Of a stretch of 11,314 bases of DNA, positions 6,713-11,314 are shown one piece after another. A program made the position numbers and the translations under genes. The stretch's first letter is position 1. Every line of letters begins with the position of its first letter. Below the pieces are notes generated by a model. The model saw only the letters and a program-made list of their open reading frames with translations. It made no database searches and was not told the origin of the DNA. This DNA comes from Dehalococcoidia bacterium. GTDB lineage: Bacteria; Chloroflexota; Dehalococcoidia; Dehalococcoidales; Fen-1064. Location of the stretch: NCBI GenBank assembly GCA_003153075.1, contig PMBW01000321.1, positions 6,716-18,029 of the forward strand, in the 5' to 3' direction.

Positions 6713-7963
6713 TTAGACCCAGCCGCGCAGTTTCATTGCTTCAACTACACGTCCTACCGCGAGGACATACGCTGCCTGTCTCATGTTGATCTTGAATTTC
6801 TTACTGGTTTCCAGCACGGAAAGATAGGCGGAGGTCATCTTTTTATCCAGCCGCTCGTAGACAACATCTTCTTCCCAGGGGTACATGTAGAAGTTTTGTA
6901 CCATTTCAAAATAGGATACGGTAACGCCGCCGGCATTGCAGAGGAAATCAGGAATCAGGTGCACGCCATTTTTGTAAAGGATGTCATCTGCTTCCGGTGT
7001 GGTCGGGCCGTTGGCCAGTTCGGCGACAATTTTCGCTTTGACCTTGCCTGCGTTCTTTTCGGTGATAACATTTTCGATGGCGGCCGGGATCAGAATATCG
7101 ACATCAAGAGTCAATATTTCTTCATTTGTAATCTGTTTGCCTTCTTTCATGTTACAAACCGATTTGGTATCTTCCTTGCATTTGAGTGCTTTATCCGGGT
7201 CAATACCTTTTTCACAGAATCTGCCGCCGCGGCTGTCAGAAACAGCCAAAATCTTTGAACCGAACATTTCCTGGCATAATTTGGCGGCATAGTAACCGGC
7301 GTTGCCGTAACCCTGCACGGCGAAAGTGGCTTTGCTGAGATCAATTTTCAGCGCTTTAGCAGCTTCGCGGATGGTGAACATACCACCGCGGGCTGTCGCA
7401 TCGCCGCGGCCTTTGGAACCGCCGACGGCCAGAGGTTTGCCGGTAATGACACCGAATTGGGTTTTGCCGGTGATGATAGAATACTCATCCATCATCCAGG
7501 CCATGATCTGCGGAGTAGTATAAACGTCGGGCGCGGGAACATCTCTTTCCGGGCCGATGAATTGAAATACATTCCGCATATAAGCGCGGCTTAATCTTTC
7601 CAGTTCGCCGGTTGATAATGATTTGGGATCACAGATAATGCCGCCTTTGCCGCCGCCGAGGGGAATATCAACCATGGCGCATTTCCAGGTCATCCAGGCG
7701 GAAAGAGCGCGGACTGTATCGATTGTCTCTTCAGGATGGAAACGGATGCCGCCTTTGGCGGGACCGCGGGCATCATTGTATTGCACCCGGAATCCTTCAA
7801 AGACCTTGAGTGAACCGTCATCCATACGGACGGGCATGAAAAAGTGAAGTTCCCGCATCGGGTGTTTGAGAACTGCGGTGATCTGGGGGTCAAGCTTCAG
7901 AATTTTTGCGCAGGTGTCAATCTGTGACTGTACGATTTCAAATGAATTTTGTTGTTTTGCCAT
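6713..7963 (-). CDS. gdhA: Glutamate dehydrogenase (Glu/Leu/Phe/Val dehydrogenase family)
   Basis: The enzyme interconverts glutamate with 2-oxoglutarate and ammonia using NAD(P); it is cytoplasmic and normally hexameric. At 416 residues it has the usual length of the short bacterial/archaeal type. Substrate-site motifs: GPAKGGIR (67-74), PLGGGKGG (101-108, with Lys106 and the catalytic-type lysine region) and PAPDVYT (143-149, Asp146). GDATARGG (187-194) precedes the Rossmann nucleotide motif AVQGYGNAG (215-223); an acidic residue follows the second strand (SDSRGG, 242-247). NGPTTPEA (318-325) and NAGGVTVSYFE (343-353) complete the family pattern. The acidic residue hints at NAD rather than NADP; this is weak. 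The ATG at 7963 follows GGGAG by six bases. It lies 98 bases after the nrpR-like gene on the same strand. I find no good -35/-10 pair in that A/T-rich gap, so read-through from nrpR or an activated promoter is possible. Confidence 0.96.
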   Translation of the reverse strand: MAKQQNSFEIVQSQIDTCAKILKLDPQITAVLKHPMRELHFFMPVRMDDGSLKVFEGFRVQYNDARGPAKGGIRFHPEETIDTVRALSAWMTWKCAMVDIPLGGGKGGIICDPKSLSTGELERLSRAYMRNVFQFIGPERDVPAPDVYTTPQIMAWMMDEYSIITGKTQFGVITGKPLAVGGSKGRGDATARGGMFTIREAAKALKIDLSKATFAVQGYGNAGYYAAKLCQEMFGSKILAVSDSRGGRFCEKGIDPDKALKCKEDTKSVCNMKEGKQITNEEILTLDVDILIPAAIENVITEKNAGKVKAKIVAELANGPTTPEADDILYKNGVHLIPDFLCNAGGVTVSYFEMVQNFYMYPWEEDVVYERLDKKMTSAYLSVLETSKKFKINMRQAAYVLAVGRVVEAMKLRGWV

Positions 7964-8061
7964 TATTAGCTCCCTTTTACTTATTAATAATATTTATATC
8001 CTAAGAGTTAACATTAATTTTTATATTTTTCCGATATGTTTCACTCCTTAAGTAATTAATG

Positions 8062-9063
8062 TCAGGATACGAGATTTTTAACACTGGTCAGGCTCTGGTA
8101 ATTGACGACGGTGCTCATCGCATGGCTTTCAGACGGGATGCCCGCTTCTTCAGCGGCAGCGACGGGATTCAAACCGCCTTTCAAGATGATGCCGATGCGG
8201 TTAAGTTCAACGGGGATTTCACAAACAGGTTCGCTGGCATTACCCATGATCAGCAGCCCGCCGATACCGACCTCTTTGAGCTGCGTCACGACATTTTCAA
8301 CGATCGGACGGCAAAGCGCCGGAACCTCACGGTAATTCGCCAGGATTTTACCTTCGCCTTTTTTCGCCACTTCCAGCACGGAAGTCATCCTGGCGCGGAT
8401 GAACACCTCTGAGGGATCCATCGACGAACCGGCATAGTTTATCAACTCAGCGAAACGCAAAGGAGCGTGATTTTTAATTTCAATAATGCCGCCGAAACGT
8501 GAGTCTATGGGAATACCGGCTTTCAGCAGAGTGCCGTTGACCACCACGCTGCAAACGGTAGCCAGGGCAGTTTTGCCGGTTGGCACTATCGTATCGCCGA
8601 TTTTCTCACCTGCGGCAGCTGTCACCACTAAATCACTGACGCAAAGTCCTCTTTCAAAAACAGGTTTCATGATTTTCAACGCATCGCTGAATTTATCCTC
8701 CGGGAAGAAGGAAACATTTACCGGCACCATTCCGGCGCGGCGGGTAGGGTCGAAATTGGTACGGAAGGACAGCAGTTCGATGCGGGAAATAGCAAATCCG
8801 ACCTTGTCCCGCACTAATGCGCTCTTTAATTCTTTAGCGCCGGCGTCAGTGATCAAACGGCCATCCCGGCCAATCAGTCTGGTCAAGCCGCGCTCATCCA
8901 TAATTTTCAGATGGTAGCGTACCGCCCGTTCACCGAGTTCAATGCCGTACGATTTCAGGCGCTGGGCAATAATCCGCGCGCCGACCGGTTCCTTCGACTC
9001 CTGCAGAGCCTTGAGAATGGCAATCACTTTCCGTTTGGCGTCCTGAACTTCTGTGCCAATCAT
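8062..9063 (-). CDS. nrpR: NrpR-like transcriptional regulator (winged helix + DUF128 domain)
   Basis: The N-terminal ~75 residues form a winged helix typical of NrpR (ERAVRYHLKIMDERGL at 45-60, then the wing GRDGRLITDAG at 65-75). A single NrpR regulatory (DUF128) domain fills about 88-326, with RFGGIIEI (189-196), INYAGSSMDPSEVF (208-221), ANYREVPA (242-249) and a terminal GGLNPVAAAEEAGI (296-309). In methanogenic archaea NrpR represses nitrogen-fixation and ammonia-assimilation genes, and 2-oxoglutarate releases it from DNA. Many of those proteins have two DUF128 domains; this has one. Its place directly upstream of gdhA, an enzyme that makes and uses 2-oxoglutarate, supports a nitrogen or 2-oxoglutarate sensing role. 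I prefer the ATG at 9063 (333 residues). The in-frame GTG at 9072 has GAG only one base away, too close to serve. The message leader carries a perfect dyad that may be its own operator. Confidence 0.9.
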   Translation of the reverse strand: MIGTEVQDAKRKVIAILKALQESKEPVGARIIAQRLKSYGIELGERAVRYHLKIMDERGLTRLIGRDGRLITDAGAKELKSALVRDKVGFAISRIELLSFRTNFDPTRRAGMVPVNVSFFPEDKFSDALKIMKPVFERGLCVSDLVVTAAAGEKIGDTIVPTGKTALATVCSVVVNGTLLKAGIPIDSRFGGIIEIKNHAPLRFAELINYAGSSMDPSEVFIRARMTSVLEVAKKGEGKILANYREVPALCRPIVENVVTQLKEVGIGGLLIMGNASEPVCEIPVELNRIGIILKGGLNPVAAAEEAGIPSESHAMSTVVNYQSLTSVKNLVS

Positions 9064-9080
9064 TTTTATCACACTCTTTT

Positions 9081-9095
9081 AAACGGCAACCGTTT
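9081..9095. promoter_or_regulatory. Perfect dyad AAACGG-CAA-CCGTTT in the nrpR leader, candidate operator
   Basis: A 6-bp perfect inverted repeat with a 3-base centre lies between the predicted transcription start (near 9119) and the start codon. That is suitable for repression by a dimeric winged-helix protein. It differs from the GGAA-N6-TTCC operator known for methanogen NrpR, so binding by NrpR itself is inference. No second copy was seen before gdhA. Confidence 0.5.
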
Positions 9096-9125
9096 TCCTA
9101 GTGCCATTTTTTATTAGTGTTTTTA

Positions 9126-9154
9126 ATAATAAAACAAACGATCGGCGGTGTCAA
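9126..9154 (-). promoter_or_regulatory. Near-consensus promoter of the nrpR-like gene
   Basis: On the minus strand, a consensus TTGACA (9154-9149) is followed after 17 bases by TATTAT (9131-9126). The predicted start near 9119 leaves a leader of about 56 bases containing the dyad. A direct repeat ACATTGGGGG (9154-9163 and 9171-9180 on the plus strand) begins at the -35 box. Confidence 0.75.
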
Positions 9155-9181
9155 CATTGGGGGGGGCAGCACATTGGGGGC

Positions 9182-9432
9182 AAGGATAGTTACCGGTGAT
9201 GAGTTAGAAGTTGTGAGTCTGGAGTCAATATTTTAGACAAATATCAAGTAAATAACAGAGCGAGAGGGTAACGAACCGGATCCTTCGCAAGTTAATCGTT
9301 GAGAATAGTAATACCAAGTGCCCGGTCTGACAAATGGATTGCGGCCTTTGCCGGAATGGATGAATGAAAATGGGGTATCGAAATGTTTGCCTATGCATTG
9401 CTTAGGCGTTCAAAATTGATTCTAAATAACAC
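9182..9432. repeat. Intergenic stretch with degenerate repeats, no gene
   Basis: Words related to other gaps are GATGAGTTAGAAGTTGTGAGT (9198 region), GAGAGGGTAACGAACCGG (9262-9279, a loose relative of the GAGGGAACTAACCGG core) and ATTGCGGCCTTTGCCGGAAT (9338-9357). The last is a decayed copy of the hairpin at 6512-6531, with one mismatch in the stem. No open frame or promoter of note was seen. Confidence 0.45.
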
Positions 9433-10032
9433 TTAGAAACGGCGGCGGCGTGATTGTATTTTGAAAAGATAACCGGCGGCCAGACCTACCGCCAAACCAC
9501 CGAAATGCGCCTGCCAGGCTGTGCCCTGTGATAAAGAAAGTACAGCAAGAATAATTATTACAATCCAAAGGTCAATGGGAATTGGTATAAAAAGAAACGA
9601 TACCTTCAAACGCGGTACCAGTATGACTAAAAGACCGCCCAGCGCAAAGATAGCCCCTGAAGCGCCGACTGCAACGGCAGATGGACCGGCTAAAAGCAGG
9701 AAGAGCGCATTGCCCACCAAGCCACCGATGAAATAAACCAGGAAAAACCTGGCCTCCCCGACAAGCGCTAACACATACATACCATAAAAATAGAGGGTGA
9801 TCATATTAAACAGGATATGGTAAATGCCGTCGTGGGCAAACATGGAGGAGACTATCGTCCAAGGTTGACTGGCGATAGTTGAAGAGCTAACCCCAATTTG
9901 GTCGAATAATGCCGGAGACAAACCAAAAGGCGAATGGGAGGCGATGCTCGTCGCGATATATATCAGAACGTTGACAGAGATCAGCACATACAGCGGGGTT
10001 AAATTTACACTACGAGGATTTCGAAAACTCAC
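9433..10032 (-). CDS. Rhomboid family intramembrane serine protease
   Basis: A 199-residue membrane protein with about six hydrophobic helices (roughly 12-31, 71-90, 94-114, 120-139, 147-168 and 174-190). The catalytic motif GASGAIFA places the serine at 125. The partner histidine is His176 in QAHFGGLAVGLAAG. HILFNM (72-77) supplies the His and Asn that stabilise the oxyanion. GEARFFLVYFIGGLVGN (92-108) is the conserved helix before the active site. Rhomboids cleave substrates within or near the membrane; the bacterial substrate cannot be told from sequence. The C-terminus is a basic RRRR cluster, consistent with a cytoplasmic end. The start is GTG at 10032, with AAGG nine bases upstream. No partner gene accompanies it, so it is probably monocistronic. 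Confidence 0.93.
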   Translation of the reverse strand: MSFRNPRSVNLTPLYVLISVNVLIYIATSIASHSPFGLSPALFDQIGVSSSTIASQPWTIVSSMFAHDGIYHILFNMITLYFYGMYVLALVGEARFFLVYFIGGLVGNALFLLLAGPSAVAVGASGAIFALGGLLVILVPRLKVSFLFIPIPIDLWIVIIILAVLSLSQGTAWQAHFGGLAVGLAAGYLFKIQSRRRRF

Positions 10033-10051
10033 TTTTTACTACCTTAAGATA

Positions 10052-10081
10052 ATTGTACCGTGTCACTGCCAGGCGAATCAA
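10052..10081 (-). promoter_or_regulatory. Candidate promoter of the rhomboid gene
   Basis: On the minus strand, TTGATT (10081-10076) and TACAAT (10057-10052) are 18 bases apart. The start near 10045 would leave a leader of about 13 bases that still holds AAGG. This makes the rhomboid gene independent of the terminated unit upstream. Confidence 0.5.
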
Positions 10082-10100
10082 GATTGAGAGTAATTAGTAA

Positions 10101-10139
10101 AAAAATGGTGGAGAGTACTTCTTTAAGGCACTCTCCACC
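10101..10139 (-). terminator. Intrinsic terminator of the small minus-strand unit
   Basis: GGTGGAGAGT (10107-10116) and ACTCTCCACC (10130-10139) form a perfect 10-bp stem with a 13-base loop that can add CTT/AAG pairs. Read on the minus strand, the stem is followed by A and then a run of seven T within 10099-10106. The polarity means it ends a transcript coming from the right, not the rhomboid message. Confidence 0.85.
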
Positions 10140-10164
10140 CAAATTTCAGTCTTACGAATCCAAC

Positions 10165-10314
10165 TCACTTGTGGTCATCACGACCGCATGGGCATTTTTC
10201 CATTTGGCCCTAATTGCTTTTTAAGAGCCGGACATTCGTTTTCCGGGCCCCTGCAGAATATGCAGGGCAAAGACGATCAACTTGCCTAACCCCTAACACT
10301 GCGTGTAACCTCAT
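10165..10314 (-). pseudogene. Small cysteine-rich reading frame, apparently frame-disrupted
   Basis: The ATG at 10314 has an excellent Shine-Dalgarno, GGAGGTG, six bases upstream (10327-10321). As written its frame gives 34 residues and stops at TAG (10212-10210). The middle is more protein-like in another frame: CIFCRGPENECPALKKQLG, then GPNGK. One extra T at CTTTG (near 10270) and one fewer A in the AAAAA run (near 10194-10198) would give a 49-residue product ending KCPCGRDDHK at the TGA 10167-10165. It would have cysteines at 18, 21, 28, 41 and 43. Both changes fall in short homopolymers, so read error and recent decay are both possible. An uninterrupted alternative is a 30-codon frame from a TTG at 10270, without a ribosome site. 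A CxxC...CxC set suggests a metal site. Family unknown; a structured RNA is the other possibility. Confidence 0.4.
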
Positions 10315-10363
10315 AAAAAGCACCTCCGCCGTGTATTTTGGGTTTTCTCTGATCCCTATCATT

Positions 10364-10392
10364 ACGGTATCACTTTTGTGCCTGAATGTCAA
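10364..10392 (-). promoter_or_regulatory. Candidate promoter of the small cysteine-rich unit
   Basis: On the minus strand, consensus TTGACA (10392-10387) is followed after 17 bases by TACCGT (10369-10364), preceded by TGA as in an extended -10. The -10 box is imperfect. The start near 10357 gives a leader of about 43 bases before the small ATG. Confidence 0.5.
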
Positions 10393-10587
10393 GTTTTCAG
10401 GGACTACTAAAGTAAGGTACGTTAGTTGCAGTGAGGAGGTTTATGAGTTACCAGTTGCCAGTTGTGAGTGATAAAGTAAAAGTGACGGTAATTTCTTATA
10501 TACAAGAAGGGCTCAACGCCCCTTTCCCTCTCGCTTCGCTCAGGGACATTGTTGAAATCCTTTGCTGGCTGCGGCTAAAGCATCACA
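10393..10587. repeat. Intergenic stretch with simple repeat relics, no supported gene
   Basis: GAGTTACCAGTTGCCAGTTGTGAGT-like sequence begins at 10444 and CTCGCTTCGCTCAGGGACATT lies near 10529-10549. Both are forms of repeats common between bacterial genes. An ATG at 10443 has GGAGG three bases upstream and a 56-codon frame, but its first codons are the repeat itself and the peptide has no family character. Confidence 0.4.
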
Positions 10588-10616
10588 TTGACGAAAAATC
10601 CTTAATACATTAAAGT
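10588..10616 (+). promoter_or_regulatory. Candidate promoter of folP
   Basis: TTGACG (10588-10593), a 17-base spacer and TAAAGT (10611-10616) precede folP. The predicted start near 10623 leaves about 15 bases before the TTG start codon, enough to hold GGGAGG (10627-10632). Confidence 0.45.
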
Positions 10617-10637
10617 TAGCTTAAAAGGGAGGCGGAA

Positions 10638-11314
10638 TTGGCTGCGAACAATATTATCCGGTGCGGAAACAAAGAATTCCGGTGGGGCGCGCGTACCTAC
10701 GTGATGGGAATTTTGAATGTTTCACCCGACTCCTTTTCCGGCGACGGCGCGGCGGATATTGAGGCGGCGGCGGCACAGGCTCTGCGGTTCGAGGAAGAAG
10801 GCGCCGACATCCTGGACATCGGGGGGGAATCAACCCGTCCGGGTTTTTCTCCGGTAACAACAGATGAGGAAATCAGACGGGTAGTACCGGTAATTGCACT
10901 TCTGGCCAAACGGATGAGTATCCCGATGAGCGTGGATACTTCCAAATACGAGGTAGCCCGGCAGGCGCTGGCGGCAGGCGCGGCGATCTTGAATGACCAA
11001 TGGGGGTTGAAAACAGAACCGCGGCTGGCAGAACTGGCAGCACGTAATAATGTGCAGCTGATACTGATGAGCAACCAGCGCGATATCGGCGGATACGATG
11101 TGAGCACAAACCGTGATACGGCGGATTATCAGGATGTAATGTCCGAGGTGATTGGTTGCCTGCGGAAAAGTATCGCAGCAGCTGAGCATGCCGGTGTACC
11201 GCGGAATAATATTATTATTGATCCGGGTATCGGATTCGGTAAAACCTGGCAGCAGGATATCGAAATCATCAGAAGGCTGCGGGAACTAAAGGAATTGGGT
11301 TTGCCGATACTGGT
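10638..11314 (+). CDS. folP: Dihydropteroate synthase, 3' end cut by window edge
   Basis: FolP joins p-aminobenzoate to dihydropterin pyrophosphate in folate synthesis; it is cytoplasmic with a TIM-barrel fold. My translation shows MGILNVSPDSFSGDG (about residues 24-38), the pterin-site strand ADILDIGGESTRPG (near 57-70), MSVDTSKYEVARQAL (near 98-112), AAILNDQWGL (near 116-125) and DPGIGFGKT (near 192-200). These are the family motifs in order. The loop usually written MHN or MHM reads MSN here (near 143-145). The start is a TTG at 10638 with GGGAGG five bases upstream; the first ATG in frame is inside the conserved MGILN motif and too late. About 225 codons are present of the usual 270-290, so the final helices, including the SR/H region of the substrate site, lie beyond the edge. 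Confidence 0.94.
   Translation, partial: MAANNIIRCGNKEFRWGARTYVMGILNVSPDSFSGDGAADIEAAAAQALRFEEEGADILDIGGESTRPGFSPVTTDEEIRRVVPVIALLAKRMSIPMSVDTSKYEVARQALAAGAAILNDQWGLKTEPRLAELAARNNVQLILMSNQRDIGGYDVSTNRDTADYQDVMSEVIGCLRKSIAAAEHAGVPRNNIIIDPGIGFGKTWQQDIEIIRRLRELKELGLPIL

Noticed and set aside
6701..7258. 185-codon plus-strand frame antisense to gdhA
   Set aside because: It is a shadow of the gdhA codons, phenylalanine-rich, with no initiation signal.
7964..8061. Search for an NrpR-type GGAA-N6-TTCC operator or a clear promoter before gdhA
   Set aside because: Only A/T-rich sequence with no properly spaced -35/-10 pair and no matching palindrome was found.
10210..10212. In-frame amber codon in the small frame as a possible pyrrolysine or readthrough site
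   Set aside because: The better-looking middle peptide is in another frame, so a frame break explains the stop more simply, and no decoding element is seen.
10214..10471. 85-codon plus-strand frame opposite the small cysteine-rich unit
   Set aside because: It has no ribosome site, runs through a repeat, and is antisense to a region with clear minus-strand promoter, ribosome site and terminator.
10443..10613. 56-codon plus-strand frame with GGAGG three bases before its ATG
   Set aside because: Its first codons are the GAGTTACCAGTTGCCAG repeat and the spacing is too short; the peptide lacks domain features.

Overview
The window reads as ordinary chromosome from an anaerobic bacterium of moderate GC content. 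The protein set suggests Chloroflexota, most likely Dehalococcoidia or a relative. The clues are a bacterial NrpR/DUF128 regulator next to a catabolic-type glutamate dehydrogenase, a UPF0280 (COG2122) protein beside cysE, and intergenic DNA full of short degenerate repeats. This placement rests on general resemblance of the proteins, not on a marker gene or a search.

Left block (1-3065, minus strand, transcribed right to left): an Rrf2-family regulator with a three-cysteine motif, then serine acetyltransferase cysE, a UPF0280/COG2122 protein, and mnmA, which runs off the left edge. UPF0280 and mnmA overlap by 4 bases (GTGA). A good sigma-70-type promoter precedes the Rrf2 gene. All members concern sulfur: cysteine precursor synthesis, proposed sulfide assimilation, tRNA thiolation and an Fe-S or cysteine-type regulator.

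Divergent from it (3226-4711, plus strand) is a gene for a membrane-anchored protein with three tandem ~83-residue repeats outside the membrane. It has a near-consensus promoter ending only a few bases before the ATG (probably leaderless) and a single-base frameshift near 4041. Convergent to it is an FAD oxidoreductase of the L-2-hydroxyglutarate oxidase type (4806-5930).

5931-6648 holds no credible gene. It is a patchwork of degenerate repeats, some also present at 1800-1880, 3080-3180 and 9240-9360. A strong hairpin then closes the nitrogen block (6713-9063, minus strand): an NrpR-like repressor followed by glutamate dehydrogenase. The regulator has a near-consensus promoter and a perfect dyad in its leader.

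The right end carries a rhomboid protease (9433-10032, minus), a compact minus-strand unit of about 270 bases with promoter, Shine-Dalgarno, a small cysteine-rich but frame-broken reading frame and a T-tract terminator (10101-10392), and the start of folP (dihydropteroate synthase, plus strand), cut by the right edge.

No rRNA, tRNA, CRISPR array, insertion sequence or phage gene was seen. The most notable points are the sulfur operon containing UPF0280, the archaeal-type nitrogen regulator beside gdhA, the repeat-built membrane protein, and the small cysteine-rich unit.
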